In this document: piece by piece, positions 35,285 to 46,933 of the stretch
Position numbering within the stretch: position 1 is the first letter of the stretch
How the letters are laid out: each line of letters begins with the position of its first letter
Source: Hirsutella rhossiliensis
Taxonomy: Eukaryota; Ascomycota; Sordariomycetes; Hypocreales; Ophiocordycipitaceae
Length of the DNA stretch: 64,000 nt
Assembly: GCF_020360975.1 (NCBI RefSeq)
Contig: NW_025408670.1
Span: 4,216,001-4,280,000 of the forward strand
Direction: 5' to 3'
Translations under genes and position numbers: made by a program
Notes under the pieces: model-generated
What the model was told of the DNA's origin: nothing
What the model saw: only the letters and a program-made list of their open reading frames with translations
Database searches by the model: none

Positions 35285-35760
35285 GTATATGAGCAAAAGC
35301 GGAATTTTAGGAAATCAAGGAATCACGTAAGACTACATAATAGAGGGGAAGAAGGAGTATAAGGTAGGATTTTCAACGGAATTTATTGGTAGTGTATTGG
35401 TGTGTGGAAGAGGTGTTAAAGTTAATAATCCTCTATCTATCTACTAGCGGACATGCTGTCTTATATAGACAATTGTAGCTGAACGGAAGAACCTTTCGGG
35501 ACCAGATTTAGGCTGCCGTATAGCCCTGAGACTGGGGAATTCCGTGATACCTCGAGTGAATCTAGAAGTGTCTTGGTTCCACTGATATTTATGTTTAAAG
35601 GAGGTTGGTCGTGCCGGTGTTCTTAAGAGGTCTTAGCTAGTATTCTAAGCTAGCTCTGTTCCTTCGATTCCCGATTGTACGATAACCGGCAACCCGTTTA
35701 ATGCATAATGACATGCAAAATAACGAGCGATTCTTACTCTATAGGATAAGATTTTGTCTA
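35285..35760. other. CA/TG-retaining island (third type)
   Basis: About 475 bp with normal CA/TG content between RIPed segments. It shares short blocks with the inverted-repeat islands (GAAGGAGTATAAGGTAGGAT here, GAAGGAGTATAGGGTGGGAT near 36,508) and similar spacing to a GCAT/ATGC-rich end. No gene was recognised. Confidence 0.5.
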
Positions 35761-35984
35761 TAATTAATATACTACTTATTAGCTTATATAATCGGGAGAG
35801 TATATTATAGCTGCTTTATTTATAGTAGGAACACCGTTCCTTACAATTAAGGTAGTTACTACTTTAATTATTAAATCCCTAGATTTTATTTTTTTTAAAT
35901 AGTACTATTATCCTTTAAATATTCTTAGCTTTATAAAGCTACTTATCGCTATATAAATAAAATAGAATAATAAGTTTACGCCCT

Positions 35985-37165
35985 AGAAACTAGTTTTAAT
36001 AGGGACGAGGGTATATACCTAAAGTATATATAGTATATAGCTAAGGATTAATAAAGTAATTAACCGCGTAATTATTTAATTATCGGTCCTATATATAGCT
36101 CTAAAGGTCTTAGGTTATTAATATAAGTCTTAGAGATTTCTTTACTTTATACCTCTTTATCTTTATTAAAGTCGCGTAACTAATAGCCTTTACTTTAAAA
36201 GGGAAAAATAAACGTTTAAATTAATTATAATTAAGGAGAATACTTAATTAAATAATCTTAGCTTTTATAAAGCCTTTAAGTATACTTAGGAGGGGGGGGT
36301 AGATAGGAAGTACTAAGGGTCTTATCCCTTTAACGGGCTAATATTTATAAGGGTGCGATCTTACCTATTAAAATATACCTCTCTTATACCCTCTAGACCT
36401 TATACTTCTTACCTAGTTACCCTATAAAGTAGGCTTATAACTGTTAAAAGGTATAAGCAATAAGCGTAGGATCGGGTAATCGATAACGTAAGCGGAAAGA
36501 TCGGTCGAAGGAGTATAGGGTGGGATTTCGTCCGGAATTTATAACGAGCATATAAGGGGCTGAATAATATATTAAAAGAATAGCGTTGCAAAAGATGCTT
36601 ACGAACTTGCTTATTCTATCTACTACTCCCAGGGAAATCCTTCGTCTTTTATAGACCACTGCTCGCTTACTAGTAGACCAATTAGTTAGCTTTCTAGCAC
36701 ATTCTATAGTGCTTAAAAAGCTCTATCTATAGTATATCTTCCTAACTTAGTAGGTGGTCTGATTGTGACGTGATGGTTAACGTAAGACTATGGGTTCTGG
36801 TATAAGTAGTAGATTTAACCAGAATGTTCTATGCCCTACCTATTCTCGTATCGCGGATATCTTCGGAACCGCTAGGCCAAAATAGGCAATAGGGTATCCG
36901 TTCTGCTCGTAATTGACTTATGCATTTTATGCATATTTTTATTTATTAAGATAGGCTTATCTTAACCCGCTTTTCCTAAAGGAAGGTATAGATGTCTAGT
37001 AGAGGCCTTTATCTTTAAGGGTTATTCCCTTAGACTATATTATAGAGCCTCTTTTTACTAGCTTATTCTATAGAGCCTCCCTATGCCTATTATTTCTTTA
37101 TAATAGTAAAATAGGAATATAAGGGTATATTCTTATAATAACCTCGCTAACTTAGGCTCTAACTT
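35985..37165 (-). repeat. Right arm of the 1.1-kb inverted repeat, with CA/TG-retaining core
   Basis: Reverse complement of about 8985-10,110. The core at about 36,430-36,960 keeps CA/TG and contains a 71-codon minus-strand frame (36,444-36,659) nearly identical to that at 9474-9692. Differences such as TGGG/TAGG and GCAA/GTAA are RIP-type. Confidence 0.75.
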
Positions 37166-38680
37166 AAGGGCCTTAAGCTATATTAAGCTTTATATATAGC
37201 TCTTTTACCTTCTTAAAGGCCTAGTAGCTATTATAGGACTTAATTATAACTTAGAAAAAAGGAAAGCTAACTAAGAGCCCTTATAAGCCTTAAAGCCTAA
37301 AGCCTTTATTATAATAATAAAAGCTTATAAGCCCTTAGCTAAGAAGTAGTACTAATACCTCTTAGCTAGCTTAGCTAGCCTAGAAGACTTTAAGTTATAG
37401 CCCTTAACCTTCTATACTAATAGCTTTAAGGGGTGCCTTAAAGGGTCCCTTATAGAGACTAACGCTTACTTTTTTTATAAAATAAACTTAGAAAATAGGC
37501 TTATTAAAGCGTACTATAAGAACCTAGGGCCCTTAATTAAAGTAGCTAATATAGAGCTATTCGCGATACTAAAGGTCTTAAAGGACCTAGCTAGGAGGCC
37601 TTAGCCCTTAAGGCTTAGCTAGCCCCCTTAACCCCCTTATAGATACCTATATCTTTATAAATAGCTAAGCTATTATAAGGAAGGTTATAGGTTTCTTAGA
37701 CCTAGCTATATATATTAAAAGGCTCCTATCTAGCTTAGAAGCCTTTTATAATATATAGCTATACTAATACCTTAGCTACCTAGGGATCTTTAGTAACGAG
37801 CTAGCTAACTAGCTAGCTAAAAGAGGCTTAGGGGCCCTTACCTAAGGGACCCCTTTAATCTCTATTAGCTACTTATAAAGAAAGGTCTAGTAAGCTACTA
37901 AGGACTATTAAAAGGGCCTCTAGGCTACTAAGGCGGCTAAAGGCCCTAGGGCTAAGGGCCTAGGTAAGTACTATATATCTATTTAAAAGACCCCCTGCCT
38001 AGCCCTTAGCCCGGAAAAGGACCTTATAGGGCGGCCTAGGCCGACCTTCTTAGCTTTCTACTAGCTCCTCTTTAAGGCTAGCTTCCTATTTTCCTTCTTA
38101 AAAAGGACTAATAAGGTAGACCGAGACGACTACCGCTGCGGCTAAGGAAGGTATATAGCTAGGCACCTTATCTTAAGGTGCCCGAACTATAGGAGGGAAA
38201 GAGAGGTCCTTTACTAGACCTCTAAGAGATAGAAGGGGGCCCTTAGCCTACCTATTCTCTATAGCTTTAAGGAAGGAAGGGAAGCCCTTCTAACCTTCTT
38301 AGCTAAAATAGAGATAGGGATAGCTAAGTAGCTCGAAAAGGAGTAACCTAGGGGCCCTAGGGCCCTTAAGGAGGAAAAATACCGCGCGGGAGGAACTAGA
38401 CTAACCTTTCCTTTATTATTGCCTTTATAGCTACCCTTTCCCTAATTAGTTATAAGCCCCTAGGCTCTATAGCTAGCTAGGACTACTAATAGAGGCCTAG
38501 GCCCCTACTAGCCTCGCTATAGCCCTAGAGGCTATATACGAGTAATAATATAAAAATAATTCTATAGTATCCTATTTCTAATATTAAAAAGGGCTTCTTA
38601 GAGCTAATCTTTAGTATATTTAAAAGCTTAAGGTATTATAATTCGAATAGTATATTATTTATAATTATTAGATAGAAGAT
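37166..38680 (+). mobile_element. RIP-degraded Tad1-like LINE, 3' part
   Basis: Read through stops on the plus strand, the sequence gives a decayed RNase H-like region (about 37,430-37,800), then a C-terminal cysteine motif. That motif is a YRCG stretch followed by ARHLILRCPNYRRER at 38,158-38,202, typical of the zinc-knuckle tail of fungal Tad/CRE-like non-LTR elements. The boundary with normal DNA is near 38,680. Confidence 0.55.
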
Positions 38681-39456
38681 GTAGGAGAAAACGCGGTTGC
38701 GATATAATATTAATATCGGCGCGAGGGTGGTAGGGATATGCTAGAAGGGGGGTATGCTGTAAGCTAGGTAGCTGACGTTAATATAGGCCTAGGTAGCTTC
38801 GCCGCATCTAAGAGATCCAAAGAGAGCAAGGCAGGGACACTGCGTCTTAAGCTTGCACCTTTCCTTGTGAAAGTGCTCTAGTAGAGACCGGAGCCCCCAA
38901 GACCAAGGGACCTGGCAGTTGGTGCCTGGTTCTTTCAGCTGGAGGAGTAAGGCAATAATGTACTTGCACGGCAGCCAAATTTAGCGGGTAAAAGCCATTT
39001 AAACACTCCCCAAGCGGCTGTTCCCCTCGTGGTGCTATTCTATTGCGATGCCGCAAGGCTATAGTGTTATAGGCGGTGAGTCACGGGCTACGTGTTATTG
39101 GCTTTGTACGCTAACGGCCAGTACTTGCTTATGCCCATTGATTGCGCCTGCAATCATGTACCATGCGTTTGCGGCTGCAGCTATACCTAATAATACAGCT
39201 TAGATAGGGGGAGGGGGGGGGAAGCGCACGGGACGATTAAAGGGAGTCAACGTCTTCTACCTGAAACAGGCCATCGTCATCTTCCACGGTTGGCAGTGGG
39301 ATCTGGAGCTTATGCTGGCTTCAGCCCTCAAAACCTCCACCTCCTGAATAGTATTCCCTACGGTCAATGAGCCAGCGATCAGGTGTAGGGTCTCGATTTT
39401 GACGGTTTCGCCTTTCTTTCTCTGGCACCCCTGGCATCTCTGATGCAACCTGGACC
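38681..39456. other. Intergenic region upstream of RPC1
   Basis: Normal CA/TG content begins abruptly at about 38,680. It contains G-rich runs at 39,207-39,221. Short frames on the minus strand (39,257-39,448) are not recognisable as genes. It presumably includes the RPC1 promoter, but no element could be assigned. Confidence 0.5.
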
Positions 39457-42400
39457 ATGATACGTGTAACTGACGTTCCCGCCAAGCAGCAGCTTGTCGA
39501 CAAGCTGCCCAAGCGCTTCAAAGAAATCAAGTTTGGCATACAGTGAGTTCATCCATACTTTAAGTTGTTCGCAATATTGCTTGCTAACCATCTATCATCA
39601 CGATGACAAGATCCGTTCAAGATGTCGCAAATCAAGCCGTCGTCGAGGTCTCTGATAGACTATTGTACGACATCGAAAACAACCGTGCTCCGTATCGCAA
39701 TGGGCCTCTTGATTCTCGGCTGGTAAGTGGTAACTCAGGGAACCTATAGGGGATAGCGCTGACGGAAGACTGATCGCAGGGCACCTCGAGCAAGACCGGG
39801 AGATGCTCCACGTGCCAGGACACGCTGCAGCAATGCAACGGTCATTTCGGCTATATAAGGTTAGCCTTACCGGCATTTCACATCGGATATTTGCGCTTCA
39901 TCATCTCCATGTTGCAAAACATTTGCAAAGTACGTAATCACTCCATATCGTCGCAATCTCAGCTCGATGAACGCAAAAAGACCTGACCGCGTTGCAGAAC
40001 TGTGGTTGCGTCCTGCTTGGAGAGCATGATCGACAGGCCTTCCTCAAAGAGCTACGACACCCGCATCTCGACAACCTTCGCCGTACCCAGATATGTAAGA
40101 GGATTAATGAGCAATGCCGCAAAGCCAAGGATTGCCTTAAATGTGGCTCTACCAACGGCCAAATTCGCAAAGTTGGCGTGCTCAAACTCGTACACGACAA
40201 GTTCTCGTCTTTTAATAAGTCGACTTCCGCAAAGAAAGCACCGCCGGCAAGTAAGGTTGCATTTAACGAATCCTTTTCTCAAGCTCGCCGCGAAAACTCT
40301 GAGCTCGATAAGCATTTGCGTAAGGCCATGGAAGATCTTAACCCACTAAGAGTTCTTAACCTTTTCAAACGTGTTAGTTTGGTAGATTGTGAGCTGCTTG
40401 GTTTAAATCCTTCCGAGAATCGGCCCGAGATGTTCATTTGGCAATATCTTCCTGCCCCTCCTATATGCATAAGACCCTCTGTCTCCCAGGACAATGCCAG
40501 CAATGAGGACGACCTGACTACTAAAATCGCCGATATTGTCTGGGTTAGCGGCATGATCCGCTCCGCACTACAGAAAGGCTCTTCTATTCAGACTATCATG
40601 GAGCAATGGGAATATTTGCAAACCCAAATGGCCATGTATGTCAACAGTGATGTACCAGGCCTACAGCAACCTGGCTTTGGGAAGAGTATAAGAGGTGTCT
40701 GCCAGCGTCTCAAGGGCAAGCAAGGGCGATTCCGCGGCAACCTCTCCGGAAAACGAGTGGACTTCTCTGGCCGAACAGTTATATCACCGGACCCAAATCT
40801 CGATGTCGATAAAGTGGCAGTTCCTCAGCTTGTTGCACAGACTTTAACCTATCCAGAAAGAGTCCAGCGACAGAATATTGAGAAACTACGGCGATGTGTC
40901 ATCAACGGTCCAAACGTCTGGCCTGGTGCTCAATACGTCTTGAAAAAGGGTGATAGAGGGTACAAGATATCTCTCAAGTTTGCTGATTCTGGGTCCGTCG
41001 CTCGCGAGCTTGCTATCGGAGATATCGTCGAGCGTCACCTCGAAGATGGCGATATTGTGCTGTTTAACCGCCAGCCGTCGCTTCATAAGCTAAGTATTAT
41101 GAGCCACTTTGTTAAGGTCCGACCTTGGAGGACATTTCGACTTAACGAGTGCGTATGCAATCCTTATAATGCCGATTTCGATGGCGATGAGATGAATTTG
41201 CACGTTCCTCAAACAGAAGAATCCCGTGCCGAAGCTATGACTCTAATGGGCGTTAAGTATAACCTCATTACTCCGAAGAGTGGAGAGCCTATCATCGCAG
41301 CAACCCAAGACTTTATTACTGCTGCATTTCTATTAAGCAGTAAGGACCGCTTCTTTGATCGCAAGTCTTTTGCCTCTATATGCATGCATATGCTAGAGCA
41401 AACTCCACTAGACCTTCCGCCACCAGCAATTCTCGTGCCAAGATCATTGTGGACTGGCAAACAAATATTCAACATTCTAATGCGGCCAAATAAGCAGTCC
41501 CGTATTAGGATCAACTTTGACGCCAAATGCAAAAGTTTTACCACGCGGCTTGGTCAATCTCCTGATATGGATCCCAATGATGGCTGGCTTGTTATTCGCA
41601 ATTCCGAGATCATGTGCGGTCAGATGGATAGGTCTACCGTTGGACCAGGGAAGAAAGATTCTATTTTTTACGTCATTCTCCGAGAGTATGGGCCAAATGA
41701 AGCTGTCATAGCTATGAATCGCTTGGCCAAGTTATGTGCCCGGTATCTCGCGAATCGTGGTTTCTCTATCGGCGTTGACGATGTTTGCCCAACCGAAAGT
41801 CTAAGGATAAAGAAGCAACAGCTCGTCTCTATCGCGTACGAGAAATGCGACAATATTATCGAGACATTTCAAGCGGGAAGACTGGAAAAAGCTCCTGGAT
41901 GCAATATGGAACAATCACTAGAAAATTCCATTTCAGGCGTACTCAGCAAAGTCCGCCAACAAGCTGGCCAATACTGCATTAACACTCTCAGTCGCAATAA
42001 TGCCCCACTGGTTATGGCTAAGTCAGGCTCTAAGGGCTCTGATATCAATATAGCCCAAATGGTGGCTCTCGTCGGCCAACAGATCATTGGTGGGCAGCGA
42101 GTCCCCGATGGTTTCCAAGATCGAAGTTTACCACATTTCCATAAAAACGCTCGCCAACCCCCTTCTAAAGGATTTGTGAGAAATAGCTTCTACTCAGGGC
42201 TTCTCCCCACCGAATTTCTTTTTCACGCTGTCTCTGGACGAGAGGGTCTAGTTGATACAGCGGTTAAGACTGCAGAAACTGGGTACATGTCACGGAGACT
42301 TATGAAGTCTCTTGAAGATCTCTCAACTCAGTACGATAATACGGTGCGGACATCTGGCGGTAAGATTGTGCAGTTTCGCTTCGGCGCTGATAATCTTGAT

Positions 42401-43981
42401 CCCGTGGATATGGAAGGCTCTGGCACACCAGTTCAGTTCCAACGGACTTGGACCCATGCCGAGAGCTTGACTCTGGATAATTGCGAACCTTCTTTAAGCC
42501 CTAGCGAGGTTCGCGCACTCTGCGACTCTATGCTCGAGATGGAACGTCGGCGCTTTCCACGCAAAGGTCTTCTACACGAAGATCTTCAATACGAAGATAC
42601 CAGCGATTACGCAGTTGATGAACACGACAGTGGACGGAACTTCCTCCGATCGATCGAAGGTTACGTTGATGGCTTGGCTTCAAAGCTGTGCAAAGTACGG
42701 AAGGTCGCTGGGTTTACCAACGAGTACATGGCGAAGACATCTCAGGACCATGTCAACCGGACAGCCAAGGTATCGGCCACAGCACTTAGACTCTTCATCA
42801 AGCTCTGTCTCGAAAAGTACCAGAGAGCTCATGTCGAACCCGGTCACCCCGTCGGCGCCGTTGGAGCCCAATCGATCGGCGAGCCTGGAACCCAGATGAC
42901 GTTGAAAACCTTTCACTTTGCTGGTGTAGCTGGCATGAGCATTACCCAGGGCGTGCCTCGCATCAATGAGATCATCAATGCGTCGAAAGCCATCAGTACG
43001 CCGGTCATCACATGTCCGCTGCTTAATGACTGGCAAATTGAGGCTGCACGGGTCGTCAAAGCACGCATCGAGAAGACACATTTGGCTGATGTCCTTCACT
43101 TCATCGAGCTTGAATGGCACCCCGATGAAGGGCACATTATCCTCCAGATGGACTGCAATGCGTTGACAGACATGCATTTGGGTATCGGTACAAGCGATAT
43201 CGCTCAAGCTATCTGCCAACAACGAAACCTAAAGATCCTGCTGGAAGACCTGACTATTGATAAATAAAGGATCATTATTCGCATCAGAAACGCGACCGAC
43301 ACGCCGGTAAGAAGAAGGAACCAGAGCAATTCAGCAGCAGAGGAATCTGGCGATATGCTGCTCAGGGCCAACGCTCTTCGTCGAAAGCTTCCAACCGTGC
43401 CGATCTCTGGTTACCCTGAAGCTACGAGAGCTCTGATTGAGACTTCTGAGGACAACACGCACAGAGTCTTAGTGGAGGGCTATGGTTTTCGGGCGTGCAT
43501 GACAACAGAAGGTGTAGCCGGTACACGCACTCGGACGAATAGTGTGATGGAGTGTGCTCAGGTGCTAGGCATTGAGGCAGCCAGGACGACCATTGCGAAC
43601 GAGATCGCCGAAGTTATGGGATACATGGGTATCGATCCCCGGCACATGCAGTTGTTAGCAGACGTGATGACTTATAAGGGGGAGGTCCTTGGCATCACGC
43701 GCTTCGGCTTGGCCAAAACCAGGGATAGTGTGCTGCACCTTGCTTCGTTTGAGAAAACGGCTGATCATTTGTTTGATGCCGTCGCTGGTATGAAAACTGA
43801 CCAGATCGAGGGAGTCTCTGAATGCATCATTCTGGGGCAGACCATGAATGTTGGTACTGGCGGATTCAACGTTGTGCGGCGCCTGGGCTTTCGACCAAGA
43901 GATTTCGGCCAGAAGTTAACTCTTTTCGAGCACGCGTGGAAGATGGTACAAATGATCAGAAAAGGTTCCCGGCCGATGTAG
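39457..43981 (+). pseudogene. RPC1: RNA polymerase III largest subunit, interrupted by one in-frame stop
   Basis: This is the catalytic subunit of nuclear RNA polymerase III, which makes tRNA and 5S RNA. Exons are 39,457-39,542, 39,611-39,722, 39,780-39,929 and 39,998 onward. Introns of 68, 57 and 68 bp have GTGAGT/GTAAGT/GTACGT donors, CAAG/GCAG acceptors and a GCTAAC branch point in intron 1. The zinc-binding region has CSTC followed by CNGHFGY in exon 3. The metal-binding NADFDGDEM is at 41,168-41,194. The conserved C-terminus (DPRHMQLLADVMTYKGEVLG, then GVSECI) is intact. TAA at 43,265-43,267 interrupts the frame after LTIDK; the same frame then continues 237 codons to TAG 43,979-43,981. 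Read through, the protein is about 1443 residues, close to yeast Rpo31 (1460). The stop fits CAA to TAA. It may be a true mutation in a paralogue, a sequencing error, or readthrough. Confidence 0.9.
43265..43267 (+). other. In-frame TAA within RPC1
   Basis: It separates LTIDK from the in-frame continuation RIIIRIRNATDTP. No GT-AG intron around it would restore the frame without removing conserved sequence. A truncated product would lack the C-terminal 237 residues, including the highly conserved LGITRFGL segment. Confidence 0.9.
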
Positions 43982-44530
43982 TGCGATGGGAACATGGGGG
44001 GTTTTGCTTTGTCCATATCCTCTAGAATGTTATTGAAGGCGTCGCGTAATTGATATCTTTATCCAGCATGGCTGTTGCTATCAAATATGGCGATACATTA
44101 TTTAATCGAGCCCATGCCATGTTATCCTTCCACCCCTAGCGGTCAAACTGATGGGGTGACTTGCTCTGGCAGCCCACCGAACGCGAGCAAATCTAGATGG
44201 TTCCCTCGGAAGACATTCTTGTGAAGAAGGTACGGAGCTCAGTAATTTAATCAAGAGTCTGTAGGTAATCAACTTGGCCTTGAAACCTTCCAAGATGAGG
44301 ATCAGTCTTGGTCGAATGAAATCTAATATGGGGAGAGAAAAACGTGATTCAAGATAGGGGGGTGTGGAATTGAGGTATTGACTACAGAGATAGTACGTTC
44401 TTAGGTTTAAATACAATTTCTTTTGTTTCAAAGTAGAATTTGAAGATCCGAAGCCCTCGCGAATTGATCTGTCCTCTTCAACTACCGTTGGTAAGTGTAG
44501 TGTATGCCAGGCCTTGAATCTGTTCTATTA
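43982..44530. other. Intergenic, nothing identified
   Basis: Sequence downstream of RPC1. Short frames on the minus strand (44,102-44,431) do not look like genes. Confidence 0.5.
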
Positions 44531-44965
44531 CTATTTCTTCCTTGGCTCAACAGGTGCAATAACCGTGGTATTTCTCCCACTTTGAGCAACGAGTATGGAC
44601 CCGTTTGTCGCCGCAGACAGTTCACCCGAAATGAGATCGGACGAAACCTTCATTGGTGCAGGCCATGATTGCGTATCTATGGATTGATTAACAGTTGCAA
44701 GTAATTAGAGAATTAACATTGCTACCTTATTAAGAGGATCGATAGATTGGAGTGGGCTCAGTGCTATCAATTTGGCAGTGAAGAGGAACCGTTCATCTAA
44801 TGGCTGCAATGAACATGCCTTGTATACTCTTTCGTACCTCACAAACTTGGTTCCAAACCTCTTTCTAGCGGAGATGTCCGAGGCGAGTTACAACGCTCGC
44901 ACGACGCGCACTGGCACCTTTCTATAGCGTGACCATAGTGCATCAACATTCTCGTATACTTGCAT
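44531..44965 (-). pseudogene. Possible small gene remnant, unknown function
   Basis: On the minus strand, a frame from ATG 44,965 reads YENVDALWSRYRKVPVRVV, meets TAA at 44,890-44,888, then continues with RFGTKFVRYERVYKACSLQP to about 44,726. A second open frame, ending at TAG 44,533-44,531, reads MKVSSDLISGELSAATNG. A GTAGCA...CCATAG intron could join them but the phases disagree. The family is unknown. The internal stop and phase mismatch suggest decay, or chance. Confidence 0.25.
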
Positions 44966-45901
44966 TTATTACTGGTAGGCGCACCCTATGATGCTAAGCC
45001 TATGGCCAACTTCTATATATTTGCCTATAATGCTCTCTGGTCCGTAATATACCCCTTTAGGCGTCATAGAATGTATCGTAGTTCGGCATGATGAAGAGAG
45101 GCAGTATGTAGCTTGAGATCGGGCAAAAACAATGGCGACGTTGACTGTAGAAAATATGGCTGCAAAGGCGTCAAGCCTGTTGGATATAGACGAGGCAGAG
45201 GCAGTATATAGCTTAAAAACCCCGACGGCTGCAATTGCGCAAGTCGCCAGTCAGAGACATGCAGGTAAGCCAAGCTGTGGATGGCGATGCCTGCGTCGAC
45301 GCATACAACGACACTTCCTCTGGAAGATTATTTCGTTGTTGGTGAAGAGCGGCACATATCTGTTCAATGACATAGGAACATCGGCACCAGAGGATAGGGA
45401 ATCCGACTGAACACACCATGGAGCCTCCTCCACGTAACGCAACAGCCTGCGCAGTCGGGAATATTCCGGATAGGCGACCTCTCCTCCAAGTACATGCCGG
45501 TTATCATGAAGTCTCGCAATGAGCCATAACCGCTGTCCTGTTCCTCCAGCCATGTCCTCCAATCGACCCGCCAGGACCTAGCAACTGCAACGGCATGATG
45601 CTGTTGGTCAGATAGAAACTGTGTTTTTGTACCTGCACGGTGACGTGCCGCTCCGGTGTGCCCCGGACTGGTTGTTCAAGCGAATCATGAATGCCCGTGC
45701 ATGTGCGCCCCACGCTACCAAAGACGCGCGTTCATGAGTGCATACACTCTCGCAACCTATGGTGGTCATAATAAGACCATCTTCTGGGGTCTAGAACACG
45801 AACTCTGCTCGAGTGCCTGCTGTTCCTTGAGACGGGAACTGAGTCGTGACTTCCGAGTGAGTCGGCTTAGATGAGCATTGTCGAAGGCCAGTAAGGCAAT
45901 T

Positions 45902-46169
45902 CTAAGTCGTGGCTCCCTCGCTGAACATGGCAGGCATGGCTTTCATATGGGAAATACCAATAAACTCGGGCAGTGAGGCTATCCGGCTCACATTGCCGTC
46001 ACTCCGGAGCGCCGCGAAGCAACAGTCATGTCCAGGGCGTAAACAAAGGCGATAGTCCACGCCGTTGGTAGCAAGCCACCTTTCTGACCAAGGAATGCAA
46101 TTGATTGCTATTGCTCCACCCGTATCTCGCCCAGTTTGATGCCAGTTGTCCAGCCTAGTTCATGGGTCT
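45902..46169 (-). pseudogene. Possible coding fragment, unknown
   Basis: About 85 minus-strand codons without a stop read like protein (IAINCIPWSERWLATNGVDY, then SLPEFIGISHMKAMPAMF), bounded by stops and with no upstream start. I do not recognise the family. The surrounding 45.0-46.9 kb has only short overlapping frames and no convincing gene. Confidence 0.22.
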
Positions 46170-46933
46170 GGAACCAACAGACGGCGGCGAAGAAAGGGTT
46201 ACGGCTTGTAGGGAATGGCGGTGATGCGAATCGTCATCGATGTCGGTGCCAAAGGCGGGACGGCAGGAAAATAAAGCTTGTTAAGGAACGATGAGGATAT
46301 GCGGGCCGTGTAGAGCTATGTGAGGCGCTGGAGAGGAGCCTTGAAGGAACACTGGAGCAACTGGAGCTGCCTGTTGGTCCAGTGCGGTGGGGCAACAAGA
46401 AGTCGTTCTCGGCAATGAAGACGAGCTATTTGATTGACGTATAGATTATCGGCCAAAGATATGGATAAGACGGAAGCATCAACGATGAGGGCCGCATCGC
46501 GAAGTCATTTGGCATGAAGTGAGAGCCTCAGAATTCACTCGTGCTTGCCTGTACGGAGAGTGGCTCGCTACCTTCACTTGTCCTCGCACTAAGGTGTTAA
46601 AGCTCCGACGGCTCCTGTCCGACATTACACTTCGGAGGAAGACGCAGAAAGGGATGCCAAGCATGGAAGCCGTCCGGACGCACAATGATGCGACCCACGA
46701 TTCATCCCCCACCGAACACCTCGTGCCACTAACAGCAGGCGCCGCTTCAGTCGCCGTAGATGTGACACTGGACAGTATGGGAACACAGTAGCCTTCGAAC
46801 TAGCTTGCTAATAATTCAAGCCCATGAGTCCCCGCAAAGAGACGAAAAAGGAGGAGGCAAAAGCGGCGTTTATAATACCGAGCGAACATGTACCATAGCA
46901 TTGAGCGCCCGTATTGACAACCACCGGGCGTAA
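46170..46933. other. Intergenic, nothing convincing
   Basis: Short frames on both strands (for example 46,519-46,791 plus) lack recognisable domains. Confidence 0.45.

Noticed and set aside
8985..37165. A Starship-type giant element bounded by the inverted repeats
   Set aside because: I found no recognisable DUF3435 tyrosine-recombinase captain and no cargo genes. The interval is filled by retroelement relics, and Starships lack 1-kb inverted ends.
39640..43267. Intron around the RPC1 TAA
   Set aside because: The nearest usable donors would remove the conserved GIGTSDIAQAICQQ region and no matching acceptor restores sense, so the stop is genuine in this sequence.
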